DNA from: Bradyrhizobium frederickii
GTDB taxonomy: Bacteria; Pseudomonadota; Alphaproteobacteria; Rhizobiales; Xanthobacteraceae
Direction of reading: 5' to 3'
DNA: 64,000 nucleotides
Assembly (NCBI RefSeq): GCF_004570865.1
Contig: NZ_SPQS01000002.1
Coordinates: 186,001-250,000 of the forward strand
In this document: positions 45,882 through 54,006 of the stretch, piece after piece
Numbering within the stretch: the stretch's first letter is position 1
How the letters are laid out: each line of letters opens with the position of its first letter
The notes under the pieces: generated by a model
What the model saw: only the letters and a program-made list of their open reading frames with translations
Databases searched by the model: none
What the model was told of the DNA's origin: nothing
Program-made: the position numbers and the translations under genes

Positions 45882-45986
45882 CGTCATTCCGGGGCGCGCG
45901 TAGCGCGAACCCGGAATCCATTTCACCTCGCGTACTGCCGCCCGATGGATTCCGGGCTCGACGCTTCGCGTCGCCCCGGAATGACG
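45882..45986. repeat. Intergenic palindromic repeat G
   Basis: Arms 45882-45921 (CGTCATTCCGGGGCGCGCG...GGAATCCAT) and 45945-45986 (ATGGATTCCGGG...GGAATGACG) are inverted, each with its own internal hairpin (CGCGCGTAGCGCG and CGACGCTTCGCGTCG). About 23 bases separate them. The sequence differs from repeats A to D. Confidence 0.85.
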
Positions 45987-46115
45987 GCGAAGGCCGCTCA
46001 TCCTTTAAGCAATTGCACGCCGCAAAGCCGTCGCACAGGGAATGAGCAGGCGCCGACCGCTCGCGTAACCTTCTGAGCACGCAGCAAATTCTTCCGCGGC
46101 CTGAGCGCCATCGCA

Positions 46116-46127
46116 ATTGTACACAAT
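46116..46127. promoter_or_regulatory. Candidate operator ATTGT-AC-ACAAT
   Basis: A 12-base inverted repeat whose last base is the first base of the sigma-54 -24 element. FCD-type GntR regulators bind TTGT...ACAA sites of this kind. Its position suggests repression or blocking of the promoter; no GntR gene is in the window. Confidence 0.4.
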
Positions 46128-46142
46128 GGCACGCCGCTTGCA
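46127..46142 (+). promoter_or_regulatory. Consensus sigma-54 (RpoN) promoter
   Basis: TGGCACG-CCGC-TTGCA matches the consensus TGGCACG-N4-TTGCW at every position, with the GG and GC dinucleotides 10 bases apart. Transcription should begin near 46153 and the ATG of the cysteine hydrolase is at 46179. Sigma-54 with NtrC is the usual route to nitrogen-limitation control. Confidence 0.8.
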
Positions 46143-46178
46143 GAACTCCTGGCGCAGTTCTCGCAAGGGGCGGGCGTC

Positions 46179-46877
46179 ATGCTGGACTTGAGCAAGCCGA
46201 CATTGGGCGTCATCAGTGCCGAGCCCGAGCCGATCAGACTCGACTGGTCCGCCACCGCCCTTTTGATCATCGACATGCAGCGCGACTTCATGGAGCCCGG
46301 CGGCTTCGGTGAGACGCTCGGCAACGACGTCAGCCAGCTTGCGCGCGCGGTGAATCCGATCGGCGCGGTGCTGAAAGTGGCACGCGACACCGGCATGCTG
46401 GTGGTTCACACCCGCGAGGGCCATCTGCCCGATCTCTCCGACGCGCCCCCGGCGAAAGTCGAGCGCGGCGCGCCGTCCTTGCGTATCGGCGATCCCGGCC
46501 CGATGGGCCGCATCCTCATTCGCGGCGAGGCCGGCCACGACATCATCCCCGCGCTTTATCCGCTCGACAGTGAGGTCGTGATCGACAAGCCCGGCAAGGG
46601 CGCGTTCTACGCCACCGAGCTCAATGACGTGCTGGAGAGATACGGCATCGAAAACCTGCTGGTCTGCGGCGTCACCACTGAAGTGTGCGTCAACACCACG
46701 GTGCGCGAGGCCAATGACCGCGGCTACCGCTGCGTCGTCATCTCCGACGGCTGCGCGTCCTACTTCCCCGAGTTTCATGAGATGGGCCTGAAGATGATCA
46801 AGGCCCAGGGCGGCATCTTCGGCTGGGTCGCAACCTCAGCCGCAGTCTTGGAGGCAATGAGAATTTCGACCACTTGA
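46179..46877 (+). CDS. Isochorismatase-fold cysteine hydrolase (amide/ureide type)
   Basis: A 232-residue hydrolase. The catalytic triad is Asp32 (LIIDMQRDF), Lys137 (DKPGKGAFY) and Cys170 (TTEVCVNTT). The spacing of the triad resembles RutB and biuret hydrolase rather than true isochorismatases. No signal peptide. Followed 12 bases later by an NCS2-type permease and preceded by a sigma-54 promoter. Together they look like an uptake and hydrolysis unit for a nitrogen-rich compound (ureide, biuret, or a pyrimidine-derived amide). The exact substrate is inference. Confidence 0.9.
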   Translation: MLDLSKPTLGVISAEPEPIRLDWSATALLIIDMQRDFMEPGGFGETLGNDVSQLARAVNPIGAVLKVARDTGMLVVHTREGHLPDLSDAPPAKVERGAPSLRIGDPGPMGRILIRGEAGHDIIPALYPLDSEVVIDKPGKGAFYATELNDVLERYGIENLLVCGVTTEVCVNTTVREANDRGYRCVVISDGCASYFPEFHEMGLKMIKAQGGIFGWVATSAAVLEAMRISTT

Positions 46878-46889
46878 GGGGGTGACATC

Positions 46890-48557
46890 ATGAGCACATT
46901 GACGGGGACGGCCGGCAAGTCTGAGATCGATACGTCCGGGTTCAAGCCGGCATTATGGACGTCGGGCGACTGGAATGCGTTTTTCGGCTTCGGCACCAAC
47001 ATCCTCGTCAACATGCTGGTGCTCACGGGCCTGTTGCGCTTCGTCCTGAAGATGCCGGACAGTCTGGTGTTCGGCCGCATCCTGCCCGCGCTCGGGCTGA
47101 TGATGTGCCTCTCGACCTTCTACTACGCCTACCTTGCCTACCGTCTGGCGCAGAAGACCGGCCGCAACGATGTCTGTGCGCTGCCCTCGGGCGTCAGCGT
47201 GCCGCACATGTTCATCGTCACCTTCGTGATCATGCTGCCGATTACCCTGAAGACTGGTGATCCGCTCAAGGGCTGGTCCGCGGGCCTGGTCTGGGTGTTC
47301 TTCCAGAGCTTCATTCTGATGATCGGCGGCTTCATTGCGCCGTTCATTCGCAAGATCACGCCGCGCGCGGCGCTGCTCGGCACGCTTGCCGGCGTCTCCG
47401 TCACCTTCATCTCGATGCGGCCGGCGCTGGAAATGTACATGACGCCGCAGATCGGTCTCGTCTGCTTCGCCATCATCCTGGTGAGCTGGTTCGGCGGTGT
47501 GAAGTACTGGCGCGGCATTCCCGCAGGCCTGGTCGCCATTGCCGTCGGCATGGTCATCGCCTGGGGCTCCAACCTGTTCGGGCTCGGCCTCGGCGGCTTG
47601 AGCATCGCCGGTGTTGGCGCTGCCTTCGCCAATTTCGGCTTCTCGGTGCCGATACCGGCGCTGGGCTACGTCTTCTCCGGCTTCGAATTCCTCGGCATCA
47701 TTCTGGTCACCGCCATTCCGTTCGGCATCTACGACCTCGTCGAGGCCATGGACAATGTCGAAAGCGCGGAAGCGGCCGGCGACGAATATCCGACCACGCG
47801 GGTGCTCACGGCCGACGGCGTCGTCAGCCTGATCGGCTGCCTGATGGGCAATCCCTTCATCAACGCCGTCTATATCGGCCATCCCGGCTGGAAGGCGATG
47901 GGCGGCCGCATCGGCTACTCCGCCGCGACCGGCATCATGGTGGTCGTGCTGTCCTGGTTCGGCATCATCTCGGTGCTGCTGGCACTCGTGCCCGTCGTCG
48001 CGATCTCGCCTATCCTGCTCTATATCGGCATGCTGATCGGCGCGCAGGCGTTCCAGACCACGCCGGTCAAGCACGCGCCCGCGATCGTGCTGGCGCTGAC
48101 GCCGCATCTGGCCGCCTGGGCCAAGCTCCAGATCGACACGATGCTCGGCTCGACCATGAATGCGGCGGCGACCGTCGGCGGCATGGCCGCCGACAAGGCC
48201 GACGCGGTGAAAGCGGCCGCGATCGCCGCGCTGCCGCAGCAGGGCGTGTTCTATCACGGTCTTGAGGTGATGGGGGGTGGCTCCATCCTCGGCGGCCTGG
48301 TCCTGGGCGCGATCGGCGTCTTCATCATCGAGCGCGATTTCGAGAAGGCCGCGGCATTTGCTCTGGTCGGGGCGGTGCTGACCTATTTCGGCTTCATGCA
48401 TGGCGAGGCCGTCGGAATCGGCGGCGGCTTTGGCGTCACGCCGGCGGTGGCGCTGGCGTACGCTGCGATGGCCGCCGGCCTGTTTGCGGCCAGCAAGCTC
48501 GGCGCCAGCGAGCCCTACGCCGCGCATCCAGAGATGTCGGCGGCGCCGGCGGAATAG
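46890..48557 (+). CDS. NCS2/AzgA-type permease
   Basis: A 555-residue inner-membrane protein with about 12-14 segments. FFGFGTNILVNMLVLTGLL near the N terminus, GDEYPTTRVLTADGVVSLIGCLMGNPF mid-protein and GGRIGYSAATGIMVVVL fit the NCS2/AzgA xanthine-uracil permease fold. ATG at 46890 is 12 bases after the hydrolase stop, so they form an operon under the sigma-54 promoter. Probably imports the hydrolase substrate by proton symport. Confidence 0.9.
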   Translation: MSTLTGTAGKSEIDTSGFKPALWTSGDWNAFFGFGTNILVNMLVLTGLLRFVLKMPDSLVFGRILPALGLMMCLSTFYYAYLAYRLAQKTGRNDVCALPSGVSVPHMFIVTFVIMLPITLKTGDPLKGWSAGLVWVFFQSFILMIGGFIAPFIRKITPRAALLGTLAGVSVTFISMRPALEMYMTPQIGLVCFAIILVSWFGGVKYWRGIPAGLVAIAVGMVIAWGSNLFGLGLGGLSIAGVGAAFANFGFSVPIPALGYVFSGFEFLGIILVTAIPFGIYDLVEAMDNVESAEAAGDEYPTTRVLTADGVVSLIGCLMGNPFINAVYIGHPGWKAMGGRIGYSAATGIMVVVLSWFGIISVLLALVPVVAISPILLYIGMLIGAQAFQTTPVKHAPAIVLALTPHLAAWAKLQIDTMLGSTMNAAATVGGMAADKADAVKAAAIAALPQQGVFYHGLEVMGGGSILGGLVLGAIGVFIIERDFEKAAAFALVGAVLTYFGFMHGEAVGIGGGFGVTPAVALAYAAMAAGLFAASKLGASEPYAAHPEMSAAPAE

Positions 48558-48609
48558 AGCACAGGCATTGATGGCGGGCGGGCGACGTTGTGTCGCCCGG
48601 CCGCTGTTT

Positions 48610-49434
48610 CTATCCGCCCTTGACCGCCCCCGCGGTCAGCCCGGCAACGATCTGCCGCTGCGCCAGCACCGTCAGCAGCAGCACCGGAAGTGTGACGATC
48701 AGGGCGGCGGCGGCGAGCGGTCCCCAACTCAACTGGTCGAACGAGATCATGTTGTAGACCGCGACGGGCAGGGTACGTGTCTCGCGCCCGGCCAGCACGA
48801 TGCCGAACACGAAATTGTTCCAGGAGAAGATTACGGCCAGAATGAAGGCGACCGCGATGCCCGGCCGCGCGATCGGCAGCGCGACGTGGCGAAACACCTG
48901 CCAGCGGCCGGCACCATCGATGAGGGCGGCTTCCTCCAGCTCCATCGGAGTCGTCTCGAAATAGCCGATCATGATCCAGATCACGATTGGCACCGTCACT
49001 ACGAGGTGGATGATGATCTGCGGAACCAGCGTGCCGAGCAGGCCGAGCCACTGGAATAGCAGAAACAGCGGGATCAGGTATGACAGGCCCGGCGTGATGC
49101 GGGCGATCAGGATCACGATCGCGGATTTATGCGCGGCCATACGCGCGATGCCGTAGCCCGCGGGCACGCCGACGAGCAGCGCCAGGGCTGTCGCGCTCCC
49201 GGTGACGATCAGGCTGTTGACGAAATAGGTCAGGAAGCGGTTGGAGGCGAGCACGTCGGCATAGTTCTTCCAGGCGATGCGCTCCGGGAAGAACACTGGC
49301 GGGTAGGCGGCATTGTCGACCTCGAATTTAAGTGACAGCGAGATCATCCAGAGGAAGAACAGGATTGCCGGAGAGACAATGACGAAGACGCAGAGCCACA
49401 GGCCGATCCTGCGGATGATCTGACGGGGCGTCAT
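48610..49434 (-). CDS. ABC sugar-type permease (MalG-like)
   Basis: A 274-residue membrane permease with six segments and the EAA loop EEAALIDGAGRWQVFRHVALP. The ATG at 49434 overlaps the stop of the upstream permease gene (ATGA). Last gene of the leftward cluster binding protein - MalF-like - MalG-like. No ATPase gene follows, so it likely shares a MalK/UgpC-type ATPase encoded elsewhere. Confidence 0.93.
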   Translation of the reverse strand: MTPRQIIRRIGLWLCVFVIVSPAILFFLWMISLSLKFEVDNAAYPPVFFPERIAWKNYADVLASNRFLTYFVNSLIVTGSATALALLVGVPAGYGIARMAAHKSAIVILIARITPGLSYLIPLFLLFQWLGLLGTLVPQIIIHLVVTVPIVIWIMIGYFETTPMELEEAALIDGAGRWQVFRHVALPIARPGIAVAFILAVIFSWNNFVFGIVLAGRETRTLPVAVYNMISFDQLSWGPLAAAALIVTLPVLLLTVLAQRQIVAGLTAGAVKGG

Positions 49435-50369
49435 GCGCCGCTCGCGATTTCGGTCCAGAGCATGCGCTGGCGGGCGTAGAGCATGACTGCCGCAAGCAGG
49501 ACAATCAGCAGGAAGAACACGACGGCAATCGCCGAGCCGTAGCCGAGGTCGTAATAGCTGAAGGCGACGCTGTAGAGATAGATGTTGATCGTCTCCGACG
49601 CGGAGCCGGGGCCGCCTTGGGTGATCGCAAAGATGATGTCGAAGCTCTTGACCGCGTCGATCATGCGGATCATGCCGGCGATGAACAGGAACGGCATGAT
49701 CAGCGGCAGCGTGATGAAGCGGAACACCTGCCACAAGCTCGCGCCGTCGATCTGCGCGCTCTCGTAAGGTTCGGTCGGGATCGCAGCGAGGCCGCCGAGC
49801 ACGATCAGCATCACCAGCGGCGTCCATTGCCAGGTCTCAACCAGCACCAGCGACGGAATCACGGTCGCGGGGTGGAAAACCCAGAGCTGTGCGGGAATCC
49901 CGACCAGCGACATCAAGTAGTTCAGCACGCCGAGCTGTGGATGGAACATCATGGTCCAGACCAGCGCGATCGCCACCGGCGTCGCCATCATCGGCATGAT
50001 GAAGACTCCCCGCAAGAAACCGCGGCCGGCGAAGTTCTGGTGAAACACCACGGCTGAGAGCGTACCGAGAACCAGCGGCAGCACCACGGACAGCGCGGTG
50101 TAGACCAAAGTGTGGCCGGCGGCCTCGAGAAAGCGCGGATCGCTCGTGAGCCGCAGATAATTGGCGAACCCGACGAAGGTCGTGGGCGAGCCGACCTTCC
50201 ATTCGTTCAGGCTCATCCAGATCGTGAAGACCCACGGGAAGATGATGATAGCGAGCACGACGACCAGCGCCGGCACCACGAAGGCCCAGTAGGACGGCGG
50301 CCGCAGCTCCTTCTCCGGCGTGGCCTCGGTCGAAGCCGCGGTTGGAGTCGATTGTATCAGCGCACTCAC
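49431..50369 (-). CDS. ABC sugar-type permease (MalF-like)
   Basis: A 312-residue permease. A cytoplasmic N-terminal tail precedes PPSYWAFVVPALVVVLAIIIF and the usual six segments; the EAA loop is YESAQIDGASLWQVFRFITLP. Start is GTG at 50369, overlapping the stop of the binding-protein gene (GTGA), which gives translational coupling. Heterodimeric partner of the downstream permease. Confidence 0.93.
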   Translation of the reverse strand: MSALIQSTPTAASTEATPEKELRPPSYWAFVVPALVVVLAIIIFPWVFTIWMSLNEWKVGSPTTFVGFANYLRLTSDPRFLEAAGHTLVYTALSVVLPLVLGTLSAVVFHQNFAGRGFLRGVFIMPMMATPVAIALVWTMMFHPQLGVLNYLMSLVGIPAQLWVFHPATVIPSLVLVETWQWTPLVMLIVLGGLAAIPTEPYESAQIDGASLWQVFRFITLPLIMPFLFIAGMIRMIDAVKSFDIIFAITQGGPGSASETINIYLYSVAFSYYDLGYGSAIAVVFFLLIVLLAAVMLYARQRMLWTEIASGA

Positions 50370-51691
50370 GTTTTCTCGCTGCGCTCCAGGATTGGCCGGA
50401 ACTGGTCGTGAGCTTTCTTCAGTTCGGCTGCGGGATCGGCGCCGGACAGTGTCGAAGTGAGCGCCGCACCGACGAGATCGCGGAACTCGGCGACGGGAAT
50501 CACGACGGGCAGACCGAGCTTGCTGATCTTGGCGGAATCGATCACCGATTGCAGCCACTCCCTGGGCATCTTCACACCCTGCTGGATCTCGGGATCGTTC
50601 AGGATCGAGTTGCGGAACGGCACACCGCCGCCGGCCTGCAGCAGCCGCGCGCCCTGTTTCTTCGAGACCACCCATTGGCAGAGCAGATACGCGGCTTCCT
50701 TGTTCTTGCTCGCCGCAGCAATGCCGATGCCGTCGCCATAGGTGGCCGAATATTGGCCCTTCGGTCCGGCCGGCACGACGGTGTAGCCGACCTTGCCCGC
50801 CACGCGCGAGGCCGCGGGATCCTCCAGCGGCGGCGCCCAGCCGACACCGTCGATCCACATCGCCGACCGCCCTTGCGTGAACGAGGCCATCGACTCCATC
50901 CAGTTGAAGCCGGCGACACCAGGCGGGGCGACTTTGGTTAGCAGCGTCTGGTAAAGTTTCGTCGCCCCGATGGCTTCCGGGCCGTCGGTCAGGATGTTGC
51001 CCTTGGCGTCGAGGAATTCGCCGCCATAGTTGAGGAAGAAGTTGGTCCACAACGTCATATTGGCGTTGCGCAGACCGCGCCCGACGAAGCCGTAGGTACC
51101 GTCCTTGGCGTCGGTGAGCTTTTCGGCGGCCAGGACCATCTCATCGAGAGTCTTCGGGATGGCGACGCCCTTCTTCTGGAACAGCTCCTTGTTGTAATAG
51201 AGGATGAAATAATCGACCGACCAGGGCAGAGACATCATCTGGCCCTTGTCGTTCTTGGCGTATTGCAGGCCGGCGGCCGAAAAATCGCTCTCGACGAGAT
51301 CGGGCGCAGTCAGCGTCGGGTCTTTCATGAACGGCGTCATGTCGGCGAGCCAGCCGGCCTTCTCGAATTGCCGCTTCTGCACGTGATAGCTCAAATGCAC
51401 GACGTCGAAGCTCGGCCGTCCCGAGGTGAGCTCGATCACGACCTTCTGGCGTTGCTGCTGCTCGGGAATCTGCTCAGACTCGACCTGGATGCCGGTGAGC
51501 TCGGTGAACTCCTTGATGTTCTTTTGCAGGTTATCGCCGCGTGGACCCTTGGCGAGGATCACCTCCAGCTTGGTCCCGGCGTATTTCTTCCAGTTCACCT
51601 CGGCGCGTGCCGGCAGGCCGGTCAGGCTGAGCGCACCCGCCGCGGCGGTGCCCGTCAGCAGCGTGCGGCGCGAAATCTTGTGGTCAGCCAC
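50366..51691 (-). CDS. ABC extracellular solute-binding protein (family 1)
   Basis: A 441-residue periplasmic binding protein. Tat-type signal (HKISRRTLLTGTAAAGALSL, residues 4-23). Family 1 features include FDVVHLSYHVQKRQFEKAGWLADMTPF and LPWSVDYFILYYNKELFQKKG. It is the first gene of the importer. The ligand is probably a sugar or polyol, but could also be glycerol phosphate-like. Missing ATPase as noted for the permeases. Confidence 0.93.
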   Translation of the reverse strand: MADHKISRRTLLTGTAAAGALSLTGLPARAEVNWKKYAGTKLEVILAKGPRGDNLQKNIKEFTELTGIQVESEQIPEQQQRQKVVIELTSGRPSFDVVHLSYHVQKRQFEKAGWLADMTPFMKDPTLTAPDLVESDFSAAGLQYAKNDKGQMMSLPWSVDYFILYYNKELFQKKGVAIPKTLDEMVLAAEKLTDAKDGTYGFVGRGLRNANMTLWTNFFLNYGGEFLDAKGNILTDGPEAIGATKLYQTLLTKVAPPGVAGFNWMESMASFTQGRSAMWIDGVGWAPPLEDPAASRVAGKVGYTVVPAGPKGQYSATYGDGIGIAAASKNKEAAYLLCQWVVSKKQGARLLQAGGGVPFRNSILNDPEIQQGVKMPREWLQSVIDSAKISKLGLPVVIPVAEFRDLVGAALTSTLSGADPAAELKKAHDQFRPILERSEKT

Positions 51692-51771
51692 TTTAGTCCC
51701 TCCCTGAGACTCGTTTTCTCGGGGGGATACTAGCGACCGTGTTGCGCCTGCCTAGTCCTAATCACGCGAAA

Positions 51772-52551
51772 TCAGGGCCGCACCGCCGGCGTCTCCATCG
51801 GCAGGCCGCGCGCGCGCGACATCAGATAGAGCTCGAGCGCGACCAGTTCGGGCGAGCCGTAATCATAGGCCTGGGCGCGCACGCCGCTCATGCAGCTGCG
51901 TAAGCGCCGCTCCAGCGAACCCAGTGTCTGCCATTCCAGGCGGTAGAGCGGATAGCCGGTCGGTTGTCCCTGCGTGATCGGCGCGCCCGCGAGGCGCTTG
52001 TCGAAATTGTCGTCGTGGCAATTGGTGCAGGCGAGATTGAGCTGGCCCTCGCGCTGCATGAAGAGCTCGCGGCCTTGCTCCACGAAGGGTTTTGCCTGCG
52101 GATCGTCGCCGGCGGTGATTGCGGCGCCGCGCGATTGATGGGCGACGAAGGCGGAGAGCGCAAGGAGGTCGCGGCTCTCGTAGGGCAGCGGCGTTGCCTG
52201 CTGATGATTGGCGCGGCAGAGATTGATGCGCTGCTCGAGCGTGACGGGGCGGTGGAGCGTTTTGTCGATGGCGGGATAGCGCGCCGCGACGCCCTTCATG
52301 CTGTCGCGCGCCTCACCATGGCAGTCCGCGCAGGCCTTCTCCGCGCTGCCGGTTTTCTTGCCCCAAAGCTGTTCGCCATCGAGCACGAACAGCATGCCGG
52401 GATTGGAGGTGTCGTCATCCTGCATCGCGCGGGTGTCGTGACCCATGAACGAATAGCCGGACCGGCGCGCATCGCGCGGGATCTCACCGGCGAGCAAGGC
52501 AGGGGCCGCGGCGAACAGTGCCGCCGCTGCTATCGCACGCCAAGCGCTCAT
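51772..52551 (-). CDS. soxA: Diheme cytochrome c SoxA
   Basis: A 259-residue periplasmic cytochrome. Signal peptide 1-21 (ends LLAG). Two haem motifs, CADCH (74-78) and CTNCH (175-179), and the active-site Cys220 in RRLRSCMSGVRAQAY, the cysteine that carries the persulfide ligand in SoxAX. INLCRANHQQATPLPYES is also conserved. With SoxX it would load sulfur substrates on SoxY. The ATG at 52551 overlaps the soxZ stop (ATGA). Last gene of the leftward cluster fccB-soxX-soxY-soxZ-soxA; soxB and soxCD are absent here. Confidence 0.93.
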   Translation of the reverse strand: MSAWRAIAAAALFAAAPALLAGEIPRDARRSGYSFMGHDTRAMQDDDTSNPGMLFVLDGEQLWGKKTGSAEKACADCHGEARDSMKGVAARYPAIDKTLHRPVTLEQRINLCRANHQQATPLPYESRDLLALSAFVAHQSRGAAITAGDDPQAKPFVEQGRELFMQREGQLNLACTNCHDDNFDKRLAGAPITQGQPTGYPLYRLEWQTLGSLERRLRSCMSGVRAQAYDYGSPELVALELYLMSRARGLPMETPAVRP

Positions 52552-52865
52552 TCGACCGTGATCGATGCCGAGGCGGTGGACGAATAGCCGTTGTCGCCGA
52601 TCCATTCGAATTCGAGCTTGCCGCTCTCCTTGGCGACGGTGAAGAACGACAAATACGGATTGGCCGCGATCGCCGGAAAGAGATCGGCGCGAAAGATCTC
52701 GGCGCCGTTGTAGCGGCAGGTGAAGCTGGTGATGATGTCGCGCGGCACCAGCTTGCCGTCCACAGTGTGGCGAAATCCAGTCTCCATGATGTGCGAGGTC
52801 AGCGCGCGGATCTCGATGACGTCGCCGCGCCTGGCCTTGGCGGGAACGTTGATGAGCGCGGCCAT
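52548..52865 (-). CDS. soxZ: Sulfur-oxidation carrier partner SoxZ
   Basis: A 105-residue Ig-like protein: INVPAKARRGDVIEIRALTSHIMETGFRH at the N terminus and FEWIGDNGYSSTASASITVE at the end. No signal peptide, as usual; it is exported bound to SoxY. The ATG at 52865 overlaps the soxY stop. Catalytic residues are not expected. Confidence 0.92.
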   Translation of the reverse strand: MAALINVPAKARRGDVIEIRALTSHIMETGFRHTVDGKLVPRDIITSFTCRYNGAEIFRADLFPAIAANPYLSFFTVAKESGKLEFEWIGDNGYSSTASASITVE

Positions 52866-53332
52866 CAGTTCATCTCCTCGGTGCAGGCGGCCAGCGTCAC
52901 GACCACGTCGGCGGCGACCTGCCAGAACGTGTCGTCGGACAGGCGCGCGATCGCCACCACTTTCTGGGTGTCGGCGAGGCGGATCCGGGTCGAGACCTGG
53001 GCCCGGCCGGAGGCGGGGCCGAGACAGAAATTGCCGATGTTCGGCTGCGGGTTCTTCTCGTTGAAGACGTGGATGCTCTTGACGTGGTCGTCTGCCGTCA
53101 TCGGGCTTGCGACGCTCACGGTCATCGGCACCACGTTGCCGTTCTCGACCAGCGGCGGAATGTCGAGCTTCACCCTGCCGGTGCGAATCGGCGCCTCGCC
53201 GACGATATTGCGGATCGCGTGATTGAGCATCGCCGGCGTTGCTTGAAGCGGACGCAGGGTGACGACCGGGACCGTCCCGGCGGCCGTGACGCCTCCGGCG
53301 AGGCTCAGGAATTGTCGTCTCGTGGTTGGCAT
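52865..53332 (-). CDS. soxY: Sulfur carrier SoxY with variant C-terminal arm
   Basis: A 155-residue Tat-exported protein (RRQFLSLAGGVTAAGTV). The Ig-like body has VENGNVVPMTVSVASPMTADDHVKSIHVF. The C terminus reads VTLAACTEEMN, with Cys150 six residues from the end. Known SoxY proteins end in GGCGG, whose flexible glycines let the Cys reach SoxA and SoxB. Here the Cys is kept but the glycines are replaced and five residues follow. It could be a working variant or a paralogue tuned to another partner. Overlaps soxZ. Confidence 0.9.
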   Translation of the reverse strand: MPTTRRQFLSLAGGVTAAGTVPVVTLRPLQATPAMLNHAIRNIVGEAPIRTGRVKLDIPPLVENGNVVPMTVSVASPMTADDHVKSIHVFNEKNPQPNIGNFCLGPASGRAQVSTRIRLADTQKVVAIARLSDDTFWQVAADVVVTLAACTEEMN

Positions 53333-53340
53333 GAACAGTC

Positions 53341-54000
53341 CTAGTCGCGAAGCGTTGCAAGAAAGGCCACGATGTCCTCGATCTCGGAAGCCGACAATAT
53401 CGGCTTGCCGGCGAAATTGCGTCCGACCCGCACGAGGCCGTCGGTGCGATAATAGGACGGCATGATGGTCTCAGCGTTGAATCGCGACGCATCGACCAGT
53501 CGAAGCCGCAACTGGCTCACCGTCCATCGGTTCCCGGCGCCGGCAAGGTCGGGCGCGAGGTCGCCTTGGAACCGCGTCTCTGGAAAGGGGCCGGAATGAC
53601 AGAGGATGCAGGTTGTGGTGCGCGTGAGCACGAGTGCGCGTCCGCGCGCGGCATCGCCGGGTGAGCCGGTGAGCGATTGCGGGATGCCGTCGCCCACGAT
53701 TGTGTAGGGGACGATCTCGTCCGCTTTGGCGTGCGAGGAGAAGCTCGCCACGATCAATGCCGCGATCGCAAGTGCCCGATGGGGCGACCGAGATCGCCGC
53801 GAACTCCTCTTGCCTCTCCCGCTTGCGGGAGAGGTCGCGCCCAACGGGTCGCGCCGAGGGCGCGCCCGATGACAGGCTCCGGCGCGGGTGAGGGTTCTTT
53901 CCTCTTGGGGGTTCTCGCCCGCGGGGACACCCTCTCCCCAACCCTCCCCCGCAGGCGGGGGAGGGAGCGCACCTTCGTCGTGGCGACAGCTTGCTCTCAT
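53341..54000 (-). CDS. soxX: Cytochrome c SoxX, N terminus disrupted or extended by a repeat
   Basis: The C-terminal 120 residues are SoxX: signal-like RSRSPHRALAIAALIVASFSSHAKA, haem motif CILCH, LAPDLAGAGNRW, and the Met-ligand region ETIMPSYYRTDGLVRV. The only ATG in frame is at 54000, 6 bases after the fccB stop, which leaves about 80 residues of repeat-encoded Pro/Gly/Arg sequence before the signal. TTG 53757 and GTG 53751 would cut the signal in half. The repeat at 53813-53975 lies between the likely original start and the signal. The haem domain itself is intact; the true start is unresolved. Confidence 0.75.
   Translation of the reverse strand: MRASCRHDEGALPPPPAGEGWGEGVPAGENPQEERTLTRAGACHRARPRRDPLGATSPASGRGKRSSRRSRSPHRALAIAALIVASFSSHAKADEIVPYTIVGDGIPQSLTGSPGDAARGRALVLTRTTTCILCHSGPFPETRFQGDLAPDLAGAGNRWTVSQLRLRLVDASRFNAETIMPSYYRTDGLVRVGRNFAGKPILSASEIEDIVAFLATLRD
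53813..53975. repeat. Palindromic repeat D family, inside the soxX open frame
   Basis: Shares with 37530-37679 the CCTCTCCCGCT/TGCGGGAGAGG hairpin (53813-53834), GGGTGAGGGTTCTTTCCTCT, CACCCTCTCCCCAACCCT and the GGCGGGGGAGGGAGCGCACC end. On the minus strand it is open in the soxX frame and encodes PPPPAGEGWGEG... There is no other gene in this stretch. Confidence 0.8.
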
Positions 54001-54006
54001 CTTGCG

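Larger units (their letters stand above)
45855..46178. other. Promoter region of hydrolase-permease operon, with repeat
   Basis: About 320 bases without a gene. The left part holds repeat G (45882-45986). The right part holds an ATTGT-AC-ACAAT dyad and a consensus sigma-54 promoter, both listed separately. A TTGCACGCCGC and GTCGCAC pair at about 46011-46037 could be weak enhancer half-sites. Confidence 0.6.

Noticed and set aside
46953..48527. 524-residue minus-strand open frame inside the permease gene
   Set aside because: Asp/His/Glu/Gln-rich shadow of a membrane protein; no start site or domain.
53741..53760. TTG 53757 or GTG 53751 as start of soxX
   Set aside because: Both would remove most of the signal peptide; kept only as alternatives in the soxX entry.
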